64,000 nt of DNA from Bacteroidales bacterium WCE2004 (GTDB lineage Bacteria > Bacteroidota > Bacteroidia > Bacteroidales > UBA932), in the NCBI GenBank assembly GCA_900167895.1, contig FUZR01000002.1, forward strand, positions 62,001 to 126,000. Direction: 5' to 3'. Under the pieces are notes generated by a model. It searched no databases and was not told the origin of the DNA. It saw only the letters and a program-made list of their open reading frames with translations. How positions within the stretch are numbered: position 1 is the first letter of the stretch; each line of letters opens with the position of its first letter. Shown here piece after piece: positions 41,215-50,692 of this stretch. Both the position numbers and the translations under genes were made by a program.

Positions 41215-42335
41215 CCGAGTACTTCTTTGAATGCGGTGAGGAACCGGTCGGCCTCCGCCCTGGTGAGGCAGAGCGGTGCGAGGAGCCGGATCATGTTCTG
41301 GCCGGCGACGCCGGTGAAGATGTGCTTGTCGTAGAGGAGCGCCTGCCGCAGGGGAGCGACGGGTTCGTTGAACTCGATACCCAGCATCAGGCCCTTGCCC
41401 CGCACTTCCTTGATGCGCGGGCTCTTGGGAAGCGATTCCTTGATGTAGTCGCCGACGGCGAGCGCGTTCGCGACCAGGCCCTCCTGCTCAATGATGTCGA
41501 GCACGGCCAGGGCGCCGGCGCAGGCGAGGTAGTTGCCGCCGAAAGTGGTGCCGAGCATGCCCTTGCGCGCCTGGAACTCGGGCGCGATCAGGATGCCGCC
41601 GCAGGGGAAGCCGTTGGCGATGCCCTTGCCCATCGTGATGATGCCCGGACGGATGCCGGCCCACTGGTGGGCGAAGAACTTGCCGGTGCGGCCGTAGCCG
41701 CTCTGGACCTCGTCCAGGATCAGGACGGCGCCGTACTGCTTGCAGAGGCGTTCGAGCGCCTGCAGGAAGGCGTATTCCGGCAGGTGGATGCCGCCGCAGC
41801 CCTGGATGCCCTCCACGATGACGCCCGCGACGTCGCCCTTGGCGAGTTCGGCCTCCACGGCCGCCGCGTCGTTGAGCTCGCAGAACGTCACCTTGTGGTG
41901 CGCGTTGAAGGGGGAGACGATGGACGGGTTGTCCGTCATCGCCACGGCGCCGGAGGTGCGGCCGTGGAAGCTGCGCCTGAACGCGACGATGCGGTCGCGT
42001 CCGGTATGGAAGGACGCCAGCTTGGCGGCATTCTCGTTGGATTCCGCGCCGCTGTTGTCCAGGAAGAGGGAATAATCCTCATAGCCGCTGGCGATGCCGA
42101 TGCGGCGGGCGAGTTCCTCCTGCAGCGGGTTGCGCACGCTGTTGGAATAGAAGCCGATCTTGCCGAGCTGGTCGGTGAGCACTTCGTTGTAGTGCGGGTG
42201 GCAGTGGCCCACGGAAATCACCGCGTGACCGCCATAGAGGTCCAGGTATTCCTGGCCCTTGTCGTCCCAGACCTTGCAACCTTTCGCCCGGACGGGCGTC
42301 ACGTTGAAGAGGGAGTAAACGTCGAACAATTCCAT
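41211..42335 (-). CDS. argD: N-acylornithine aminotransferase
   Basis: 374 residues, class III PLP aminotransferase. LILDEVQSGYGRTGKFFAHQ and the PLP lysine in TMGKGIANGFPCG are visible, with the N-terminal GGHAVISVGHCHP. It converts N-acylglutamate semialdehyde and glutamate to N-acylornithine and 2-oxoglutarate. It lies between argC and argF' in pathway order. Confidence 0.95.
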   Translation of the reverse strand: MELFDVYSLFNVTPVRAKGCKVWDDKGQEYLDLYGGHAVISVGHCHPHYNEVLTDQLGKIGFYSNSVRNPLQEELARRIGIASGYEDYSLFLDNSGAESNENAAKLASFHTGRDRIVAFRRSFHGRTSGAVAMTDNPSIVSPFNAHHKVTFCELNDAAAVEAELAKGDVAGVIVEGIQGCGGIHLPEYAFLQALERLCKQYGAVLILDEVQSGYGRTGKFFAHQWAGIRPGIITMGKGIANGFPCGGILIAPEFQARKGMLGTTFGGNYLACAGALAVLDIIEQEGLVANALAVGDYIKESLPKSPRIKEVRGKGLMLGIEFNEPVAPLRQALLYDKHIFTGVAGQNMIRLLAPLCLTRAEADRFLTAFKEVLG

Positions 42336-42341
42336 AGTCTG

Positions 42342-43304
42342 CTAGAATGCTGATGCCTTCAGCTTCAGGCCGGTAGTCTCCGGAATTCCGAAAATCAGGT
42401 TCATGTTCTGGACCGCCTGTCCGGACGCGCCCTTGAGGAGGTTGTCGATCACGGACGAGACGACCAGCGTGCCGCCGTGGACCTCAGGGGCCACGATGGC
42501 TTTGTTGGTGTTGACGACCTGCTTGAGGTCCACCGGACGGTCGGACACGAAGGTGAACGCCGCGCCGGCGTAGTAGTCCTGATAGAGCTTGAGCGCCTCT
42601 TCGCCCGTCAGGGACGTCTCCACGGTCACGGAGGCGAAGATGCCGCGGGCGAAGTCGCCGCGCATCGGGACGAACTGGATGTCGATGCCGTCCGCGCCCT
42701 GGAGGATGCCCAGGTTGCGGCCGATCTCCTTGAGGTGCTGGTGCTCGAAGACCTTGTAGGTCGAGAGGTTGTCCGTCCGCCAGCTGAAATGCGTGGTCGC
42801 GGAGGGCTTGACGCCGGCGCCGGTGGAGCCGGTGATGGCCGTCACGTGGACCGTGGACTTCAGCAGGCCGGCGGCGACCAGCGGCAGGAGCGCCAGCTGG
42901 ATGGCCGTGGCGAAGCAGCCGGGGTTGGCGATCTTGTCGGCGCCGAGGATCCGGTCGCGCTGCCACTCGGGCAGGCCGTAGACATAGCCCTCGGATTCGT
43001 CGCGGTAGTCCTGCGCCAGGTCCACCACCTTCAGGCCGGCGGGCCGGGCGTTCTCCGCCCAGAATTCACGGCTCTTGCCGTGGGCCGAGCAGAGGAAGAG
43101 CACGTCGACGGCATCGAGGTCGTAGCTGTCGCTGAAGCGCAGCTGCGTGTCTCCGAACAGGCCGCCGTGGACGTCGTACAGGAAGTTGCCGGCGTTGCTG
43201 GTCGAGTGCACGAAGACGATCTCCACCTCCGGATGGTTGACCAGGATGCGGAGCAGTTCGCCTGCCGTGTAGCCGGCGCCGCCGATGATGCCGACCTTAA
43301 TCAT
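42342..43304 (-). CDS. argC: N-acylglutamyl-phosphate reductase
   Basis: 320 residues. The NAD(P)-binding start VGIIGGAGYTAGELLRIL and the catalytic Cys in NPGCFATAIQLALLPL define ArgC. It reduces the acyl phosphate to the semialdehyde. It overlaps argG by eight bases. Confidence 0.96.
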   Translation of the reverse strand: MIKVGIIGGAGYTAGELLRILVNHPEVEIVFVHSTSNAGNFLYDVHGGLFGDTQLRFSDSYDLDAVDVLFLCSAHGKSREFWAENARPAGLKVVDLAQDYRDESEGYVYGLPEWQRDRILGADKIANPGCFATAIQLALLPLVAAGLLKSTVHVTAITGSTGAGVKPSATTHFSWRTDNLSTYKVFEHQHLKEIGRNLGILQGADGIDIQFVPMRGDFARGIFASVTVETSLTGEEALKLYQDYYAGAAFTFVSDRPVDLKQVVNTNKAIVAPEVHGGTLVVSSVIDNLLKGASGQAVQNMNLIFGIPETTGLKLKASAF

Positions 43305-44511
43305 TGCCCTTGAATTCGTCTTTGTGGTTGCCGTAGTAGACGCGCAGCGGGGTGGAGGTCACCTTGATGAAGCCCTTGGCCTCTTCGGCCGTCCAGCCCT
43401 TCTGGGTCTCGCCGTACTCGCCGAGCTTGCTCTTGACGAGGTCGTCGGGGGAGTCCACGCCCACGGTGGAGAAGCCGTAGGGGCGCAGCTCGAGGGTCAC
43501 GGTGCCGTTGACGTTGCGCTGGCTGCTCTCGAGCATCGCCTCGATGTCCCGCATCACGGGCTCGAGATACTGGCTCTCGTGCAGGAACATGCCGTACCAG
43601 TTGGCCACCTGGTCCTTCCAGTACTGCTGCCACTTGGAGAGGGTGAACTTCTCCAGGAACTTGTGGGCGCCGATGATGAGCATCGGGGCGGCCGCTTCGA
43701 AGCCCACGCGGCCCTTGATGCCGATGATGGTGTCGCCGACGTGCATGTCGCGGCCGATGCCGTAGGGCGCGCCGACGGCCTCCACGGCCTGGATGGCCGC
43801 GATCTTGTCGGTGTATTCCTTGCCGTTGACGCTCTTGAGCTCGCCCTTCTCGAAGCCGAGGCTCAGGATCTCGGAGCCGGTCTTGCTGACCTGCTTGAGG
43901 TAGGCGGATTCGGGCAGGCCCTGCTTCGAGTCGAGGATCTCGCCGCCGCAGATGGAGGTGCCCCAGATGCCGACGTTGTAGGAATATTTGAGCTTCGCGA
44001 AATCGGCCTTGAAGCCGTGCGCGTTGAGATAGTCGACTTCGTCCTTGCGGGAAAGGTTGCCGTCGCGGGTGAGGGTGATGATCTCCATGTTGGGGCACAT
44101 CACCAGGAAGGTCATGTCGAAGCGGACCTGGTCGTTGCCGGCGCCGGTGGAGCCGTGGGCGATGGCGTCCGCGCCGATCTCGTTGGCGTAGCGGGCGATG
44201 GCCATGCCCTGGAAAATGCGCTCGGAGGACACGGAAATGGGGTAGGTACCGTTGCGCAGGACGTTGCCATAGACCATGTATTTGAGGCTCTTGGCGTAGT
44301 ATTCCTGCGTGACGTCGAGGGTCACATACTTCGTGGCGCCCAGCTTGTAGGCGTTCTCTTCGTTGGTCTTGAGCTGCTCGGCGCTGAATCCGCCGGTGTT
44401 GGCGCAGGCGGCGTGCACTTCGTAGCCCTTCTCCTTGGCAAGATACATCACGGTGTAGGAGGTGTCCAGACCTCCGCTGAACGCGACGACGACTTTCTTT
44501 TTCTTCTCCAT
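43297..44511 (-). CDS. argG: Argininosuccinate synthase
   Basis: 404 residues with the ATP-pyrophosphatase loop VVVAFSGGLDTSYTVMYL at the N-terminus and AHGSTGAGNDQVRFD. It joins citrulline and aspartate using ATP. It is the second gene of the operon, 21 bases after the GNAT gene. Confidence 0.97.
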   Translation of the reverse strand: MEKKKKVVVAFSGGLDTSYTVMYLAKEKGYEVHAACANTGGFSAEQLKTNEENAYKLGATKYVTLDVTQEYYAKSLKYMVYGNVLRNGTYPISVSSERIFQGMAIARYANEIGADAIAHGSTGAGNDQVRFDMTFLVMCPNMEIITLTRDGNLSRKDEVDYLNAHGFKADFAKLKYSYNVGIWGTSICGGEILDSKQGLPESAYLKQVSKTGSEILSLGFEKGELKSVNGKEYTDKIAAIQAVEAVGAPYGIGRDMHVGDTIIGIKGRVGFEAAAPMLIIGAHKFLEKFTLSKWQQYWKDQVANWYGMFLHESQYLEPVMRDIEAMLESSQRNVNGTVTLELRPYGFSTVGVDSPDDLVKSKLGEYGETQKGWTAEEAKGFIKVTSTPLRVYYGNHKDEFKGND

Positions 44512-44532
44512 ATCTGTTTCGGTTTTATTCGT

Positions 44533-45093
44533 TTATTCCCCCGGATGGTGGATCTCCAGGTGCTCCTTGGGGTCGTAGAGCAGGCCGGTGCAGATGCACA
44601 TCTTGTAGTCATGGCTCTGCAGGATGTCGAAATGGCGGCAGCCCTCGCAGCCCTTCCAGAACTCCGGGTCGTCCGTGAGTTCGGTGTAGGGGACCGGGCG
44701 GAAGCCGAATTCGTAGTTCATCTTCATCACGGCGGCGCCGGTCGTGATCGAGAAGATCTTGGCGTCCGGGAAGAGCGTGCGCGACAGGATGAAGGTCTGC
44801 TCCTTGATGCGCCTGGCGATGCCCATGCCGCGGAACTTGTGCGCGACGATGAGACCGGAGTTGGCGACGAAGCTCTTGCCGCCCCAGGATTCGATGTAGG
44901 AGAAACCGGCGAATTCGCCCTCATCGGAAATGGCGATTACGGCCTTGCCGGCGCGGATCTTTTCATTGATGTACTCCGGCGTACGTTTGGCGATGCCGGT
45001 CTTGCGTTCAAGCGAAGAGATATAGATTTCTTCACAGATCTCTTCGGCGAAGCGGGTGTGGCTTTCGTCAGCCACCATGACTTGGATGTTCAT
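44533..45093 (-). CDS. GNAT acyltransferase, candidate first enzyme of the pathway
   Basis: 186 residues. The GNAT core has VAHKFRGMGIARRIKEQ (acyl-CoA pyrophosphate loop, Q/R-x-x-G-x-G/A pattern) and NYEFGFRPV near the end. A C-terminal extension holds clustered cysteines (GCEGCRHF, then MCICTGLL). It opens the arginine operon, which lacks argA and argJ, so it is the best candidate for acylating glutamate, perhaps with succinyl-CoA. Substrate and donor are inferred from context only. Confidence 0.75.
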   Translation of the reverse strand: MNIQVMVADESHTRFAEEICEEIYISSLERKTGIAKRTPEYINEKIRAGKAVIAISDEGEFAGFSYIESWGGKSFVANSGLIVAHKFRGMGIARRIKEQTFILSRTLFPDAKIFSITTGAAVMKMNYEFGFRPVPYTELTDDPEFWKGCEGCRHFDILQSHDYKMCICTGLLYDPKEHLEIHHPGE

Positions 45094-45183
45094 TTCTATA
45101 CAATAAAGCCCCTAATGGCAAGACAAACCGAGATTGTCAATTGCAATTATTGAGCGAAAATTCATATTGTTTTTTGTTGTTTT

Positions 45184-45212
45184 GTCATCTCCGGCCCGAC
45201 CGGGCAGATGAC
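45184..45212 (-). promoter_or_regulatory. Second leader hairpin of the arginine operon
   Basis: GTCATCT pairs with AGATGAC and CCCG with CGGG. On the transcript it is followed by AAAACAACAAAAAAC, not a U-run, so it is not a standard intrinsic terminator. It may help a Rho-dependent or translational switch. The following 90 bases up to the GNAT start hold no gene. Confidence 0.6.
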
Positions 45213-45221
45213 GCTGAATTT

Positions 45222-45259
45222 CCGAGGATGTGGGAGGGTTCTACGCCTCCTATCTTCGG
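45222..45259 (-). promoter_or_regulatory. First leader hairpin, overlapping the Arg codons
   Basis: CCGA-GAT-GGAGG pairs with CCTCC-ATC-TCGG with small internal bulges. Its 5' arm includes the last Arg codons and stop of the leader peptide, so a ribosome stalled there would prevent it from forming. Confidence 0.6.
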
Positions 45260-45294
45260 TCTCGTCGGGAAATCTGGCAATACACTTGCAACAT
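45250..45294 (-). CDS. Arginine leader peptide MLQVYCQISRRDRR
   Basis: A 14-codon frame starts at ATG 45292-45294, seven bases after the -7 element, and ends in TAG. The last five sense codons are CGA CGA GAC CGA AGA, giving Arg-Arg-Asp-Arg-Arg. CGA and AGA look rare in the surrounding genes, which mostly use CGC or CGG. Position, size and codon choice match amino-acid attenuator peptides, here in front of the arginine operon. The start would be almost leaderless, which Bacteroidota tolerate. Confidence 0.72.
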   Translation of the reverse strand: MLQVYCQISRRDRR

Positions 45295-45301
45295 AACTTC
45301 G

Positions 45302-45333
45302 CAAATGTAATAAAATATTTTAATATCTCCAAA
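45302..45333 (-). promoter_or_regulatory. Promoter of the arginine operon
   Basis: TTTG (complement of 45330-45333), exactly 20 bases, then TACATTTG (complement of 45302-45309). The spacer is an AT-rich, partly palindromic stretch. The transcript would have a leader of about 200 bases before the GNAT gene. Confidence 0.8.
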
Positions 45334-45396
45334 CTTTATCGGTCCGGAATATTTATTCTATTTGCAGTACGGCACTTACGACGCCCCGTCCGGGTA

Positions 45397-46593
45397 TTAC
45401 ATCTTCCGGGCCCGGACGGCCGCGGCAAGGGCCTCCAGGGCCGCCTGCAGGTTCGCGCGCGGGCAACCGATATTCAGACGCATGAAGCCGGTCCCCTCGG
45501 GTCCGAAGACGGTGCCGTCGTTGAGCGCGAGGCGCGCACCGTTGACGAAGAGGTCCACGAGCGCGGGCTGGGGGAGGCCCAGCCTGCGGCAGTCCAGCCA
45601 GACGAGGAAGGACGCCTGCGGGCGCACGGCGCGCACCTGCGGGAGATGGGCACGCAGCCAGCCGTCCACGAAGTCGACGTTGCCCTGCACGTACGCCAGC
45701 ATCTCGGCGCGCCAGGCCTTGCCGGCCTCCGTGTAGGCCGCGCGCGTGGCCTCGGCCGAGAAGATGGGCGGATAGTCGGTCTCGTTGGACTCCAGGTATT
45801 TGAAGAAAGGCTCCGCGAGCGCGGGGTTCTGCACGATGGCGTAGGAACTGACCACGCCTGCTATATTAAAGGTCTTGGAAGGGGCCATGAAGGTGATGGC
45901 GCAGCGCGCCGCGGCCTCGCTGACGGAAGCGAAGGGGATGTGGCGCCGCCCGCCGAGGACCATCTCCGCGTGGATCTCGTCCGACAGGACGATGATCCCG
46001 TGGCGGTCGCAGATGTCCGCCAGGCGGCGCAGCGTCTCTGCCGGGAAACAGACGCCGCCGGGGTTGTGCGGATTGCACAGCAGGAGGATCTTCGTGCGGG
46101 CGTCGATCTTGCTTTCCAGGTCCTCCAGGTCCATCTCGTAGGTCCGCAGGAATCCCTCGGCGTCATAGACGGGGCGCAGGGGATTGTTGACCACCTCGAA
46201 GCCGCTCTCCTCCGCCACGATGCGGAAAGGATGGTAGACCGGCTTCTGAATGATGACCTTGTCGCCGGGCTGCAGGAAGCAGCGCTCCGCGAAACCGAAT
46301 CCCTTGACGATGCCGGGCACGTAGCGGAAACACGACGCGGGGACCTTCCAGCCGTGCAGGTCCTCCACCCACTGCGAGACGATCCCGAAAAAGTCGTCAC
46401 CCGTGGAAGGGTAGCCCAGGACGGGATGGTCCAGGCGGCGCCGGAGCGCATCCAGGATGAAGTCCGGCGTGCGGAAGTCCATGTCAGCCACCCACAGAGG
46501 ATTCAGGTCCGGACGGCCGAAATGCTCCTGCAAGGTGTCATATTTGATGCAGCGGGTACCCCGCCGGGGAATGATTTCATCGAAATTGTACAT
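45397..46593 (-). CDS. PatB/MalY-type PLP lyase or aminotransferase
   Basis: 398 residues, fold type I PLP enzyme. The N-terminal RRGTRCIKYD, then NPLWVADMDFRTP, the NPHNPGG motif and the PLP lysine in APSKTFNIAG are typical of PatB/MalY cystathionine beta-lyases, which release homocysteine, or other thiols from Cys conjugates. It stands alone upstream of the arginine promoter and has no link to that pathway. An aromatic aminotransferase activity is a less likely alternative. Confidence 0.85.
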   Translation of the reverse strand: MYNFDEIIPRRGTRCIKYDTLQEHFGRPDLNPLWVADMDFRTPDFILDALRRRLDHPVLGYPSTGDDFFGIVSQWVEDLHGWKVPASCFRYVPGIVKGFGFAERCFLQPGDKVIIQKPVYHPFRIVAEESGFEVVNNPLRPVYDAEGFLRTYEMDLEDLESKIDARTKILLLCNPHNPGGVCFPAETLRRLADICDRHGIIVLSDEIHAEMVLGGRRHIPFASVSEAAARCAITFMAPSKTFNIAGVVSSYAIVQNPALAEPFFKYLESNETDYPPIFSAEATRAAYTEAGKAWRAEMLAYVQGNVDFVDGWLRAHLPQVRAVRPQASFLVWLDCRRLGLPQPALVDLFVNGARLALNDGTVFGPEGTGFMRLNIGCPRANLQAALEALAAAVRARKM

Positions 46594-46642
46594 ACGCTAC
46601 GAGAAATTGTCAGTGAGAAAACAAATTTATAAAATTTTTTAA

Positions 46643-46650
46643 TACCTTTG
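46643..46650 (+). promoter_or_regulatory. -7 element upstream of the barrel/pot operon
   Basis: TACCTTTG, 37 bases before the ATG of the outer-membrane protein. No standard -33 partner at 20 bases, but the upstream region is AT-rich. Confidence 0.55.
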
Positions 46651-46687
46651 CGCCGAAGTTTCACCAACCCCTTTTTTATGGTTAGAA

Positions 46688-47731
46688 ATGAAGAAATACC
46701 TTTTATCGATCGCAGCGCTGCTGCTCGGCTTGCTTGCGCACTCGCAAGAGGCTGACGATCTCGGTAACTACGCCGAGGTCAGTATCATCCCGCGTGTGGA
46801 TGTGAACCCGATTTTCGGAAGTGAACCGGAATTCTCCCTCGGCAATTCTTCCCTTTACACCTTATTTGAAGGCTCCGCTTCGGAGCATTTTTCCTGGACC
46901 GTTGCTGCCCATCTTTTCTCCGCATCCTCTTTCACGGGTTGCCTCGAGGAGAGCGGCGACCTGTACCGTATGCTGGGGTATTCCGACTCCAACAACGTGT
47001 TCGACCTGGCCTACGTGGACCTGACCTTCGGCTCCTGGACGTTCAATCTGGGCAAGAATTGCATCATGACTGGAGGACACGAGTATGACGACTATGACTG
47101 GATGGTCCATCCCCAGCTGGCTTCGCCGCTGTGGAACGACTTGGCCTGCTACCAGTGGGGTGGCAAGGTTTCCTACACGACGCCGTCCGAAATGTCCACC
47201 TTCAGCCTCCAGATGACCACCTCGCCGTTCGGCGAGCATCCCTTCGCGAGCGGTCTCTGGACCTATTCTGCCCAGTGGAGCGGCGAATACGCCTGGTATT
47301 CCCCGCTGTGGAGCGTCACCGCCTTCGGCCTCGACCACGGCTCCTACGCCTGGATCTACAGCCTGGGCAACCAGTTCAGCTTCGGCGACTGGACCGTCTC
47401 CCTGGATTACACCAATACCGCCGGCATGACGGAAGAGTATGACGACTTCCTGCTGGGCGGCACCCTGCACGGCGTCGTCAGCTACGCTCCGTCCGAGCGC
47501 TGGGACTTCGCCCTGCGCGGCAATTATTCCTCGCAGTTCAACTTCTACAACGGCCGCATCGTCGCTTACGACGTGCCGGCCCGCTGGAACCTCGGTGCCG
47601 TGGCGCAGTTCTATCCGCTCTTCGACTCCCAGGACCTCCGTCTCCACGCCTTCGCAGCGTATGACAGCCTCCTCGGCGGTTTCCAGCTCTGCGTCGGCGC
47701 CGTCTACAACCTCAGTTTCAAGCTCTGGTAG
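46688..47731 (+). CDS. Outer-membrane beta-barrel protein heading the pot operon
   Basis: 347 residues with a signal peptide ending HSQ. The mature part alternates aromatic and polar residues (SWTFNLGKNCIMTGG, WDFALRGNYSSQFNF) and ends in FKLW, as expected of a 16-strand-type porin. It lies four bases before potA on the same strand, so it is probably the outer-membrane entry port for the same polyamine. No specific porin family was recognised. Confidence 0.7.
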   Translation: MKKYLLSIAALLLGLLAHSQEADDLGNYAEVSIIPRVDVNPIFGSEPEFSLGNSSLYTLFEGSASEHFSWTVAAHLFSASSFTGCLEESGDLYRMLGYSDSNNVFDLAYVDLTFGSWTFNLGKNCIMTGGHEYDDYDWMVHPQLASPLWNDLACYQWGGKVSYTTPSEMSTFSLQMTTSPFGEHPFASGLWTYSAQWSGEYAWYSPLWSVTAFGLDHGSYAWIYSLGNQFSFGDWTVSLDYTNTAGMTEEYDDFLLGGTLHGVVSYAPSERWDFALRGNYSSQFNFYNGRIVAYDVPARWNLGAVAQFYPLFDSQDLRLHAFAAYDSLLGGFQLCVGAVYNLSFKLW

Positions 47732-47734
47732 AAG

Positions 47735-49112
<1,378 letters not shown>

Positions 49113-49123
<11 letters not shown>

Positions 49124-49880
49124 CCGCTGGAGTATCCCTTATGTGGTCTTCATGGCCATCTTCGTGGTGCTGCCGCTGCTGCTCATCCTGGTGTATGCTT
49201 TCCAGGACGGCAGCGGACACTTCACCTTGTCCAACATCACGCGCTTCTTCTCCGACTCCGACGCGCTCGGCACCTTCGCCGTGTCCATCGAGGTCGCGAT
49301 CGAGAACACGCTGATCTGCATCCTGCTCGGCTACCCGGCCGCATGGATCCTGGCCAACAAGGATCTCAACAAGAGCGCCGTGACGATCATCCTGTTCATC
49401 ATGCCGATGTGGATCAACGCCCTGATGCGGACCCTGGCCACGGCCGAGCTCTTCAACACGCTCGGCATCACCCTGGGCAAGGGGACCCTGCTCTTCGGTA
49501 TGGTCTACGACTACCTGCCGTTCATGATCTACCCGATCTACAACGTGCTCAACAAGATGGACAAGTCCTACTCGGAGGCCGCCCAGGACCTGGGCGCGAC
49601 GCCCTGGCAGGTCTTCTGGAAGGTCACGGTACCCCTCTCGATGCCCGGCGTGTCCAGCGGCATCCTGATGGTCTTCATGCCGACGGTAAGCACCTTCGCC
49701 ATCTCGGAGTTCCTGACCAACAACAAGATCAAACTCTTCGGTACCATCATCCAGGAGAACATCAACTCCTCGATGTGGAACTACGGAGCTGCACTGGCAT
49801 TGATCATGCTCATCATCATCGGCATCAGCACGCTGTTTACCAACGATGAGGAGAAAGAAGCGGAAGGAGGGCTGATCTAG
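49113..49880 (+). CDS. potB: Polyamine ABC transporter permease
   Basis: 255 residues, six membrane helices and the coupling motif [20 protein letters not shown] that contacts PotA. It is paired with potC, which starts two bases after its stop. Confidence 0.93.
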
Positions 49881-49881
49881 T

Positions 49882-50685
49882 ATGAAGAAGTTCTTTGCAC
49901 AAGCCTACCTGTGGATCCTGCTGGTCCTGCTGTACGCACCGCTGGTGTTCATCGCGATCTTCTCCTTCACGGAGAGCCGCGTGCTCGGCAACTGGACGGG
50001 CTTCTCCACGAAACTGTATGCCAACCTCTTTTCCGGCAGCATGCAGGGGAGCAGTTCGCTGATTTCCGCCGTCGAGAACACGCTGCTGATCGCCTTGGTC
50101 TCCGCCTTCGTCTCGATGGTGCTCGGCACCGTCGCCGCGGTGGGCATCCACAACCTGCGCGGCCGCAAGAAGCAGGCCGTCAGCTTCCTGAACAACATCC
50201 CGATGATCAACCCGGACGTCATCACGGGCGTCTCGCTCTTCCTGCTGTTCGTGTTCCTGCACTTCAGCCAGGGCTACCTGACCGTGATCCTGGCGCACAT
50301 TTCCTTCGGCACGCCCTACGTCGTGCTGAGCGTGCTCCCGAAGCTCCGGCAGATGAATCCGAACATTTACGAAGCGGCCCTCGACCTGGGCGCCACGCCC
50401 AGCCAGGCCCTCTGGAAGGTGCTCGTGCCCCAGCTGCGGCCCGGCATGGTCTCCGGTTTCATCCTCGCGTTCACGATGTCGCTGGACGACTTCGCCGTGA
50501 CGTTCTTCACGCGCGGCACCATCGGCCTGGACACGCTCTCGACCTACATCTACACGGATGCGCGCAAGGGCGGCCTGACGCCCGAGCTGCGGCCGCTGAT
50601 GACCCTGATTTTCCTGATCATCCTCATTCTGCTGATCGTGATCAACGTGCGCTCGGCCAAGATGAGCAAATCGACAAGCAAGTAA
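49882..50685 (+). CDS. potC: Polyamine ABC transporter permease
   Basis: 267 residues, six helices and EAALDLGATPSQALWKVLVP as the coupling loop; the N-terminal LYAPLVFIAIFSF is typical of PotC. It forms the heterodimeric channel with PotB. Confidence 0.93.
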   Translation: MKKFFAQAYLWILLVLLYAPLVFIAIFSFTESRVLGNWTGFSTKLYANLFSGSMQGSSSLISAVENTLLIALVSAFVSMVLGTVAAVGIHNLRGRKKQAVSFLNNIPMINPDVITGVSLFLLFVFLHFSQGYLTVILAHISFGTPYVVLSVLPKLRQMNPNIYEAALDLGATPSQALWKVLVPQLRPGMVSGFILAFTMSLDDFAVTFFTRGTIGLDTLSTYIYTDARKGGLTPELRPLMTLIFLIILILLIVINVRSAKMSKSTSK

Positions 50686-50692
50686 AACAATA

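Noticed and set aside
45184..45212. Intrinsic terminator in the arginine leader
   Set aside because: The hairpin is good but is followed by an A-rich stretch on the transcript. The T-run lies on the opposite strand, where no gene reads into it.
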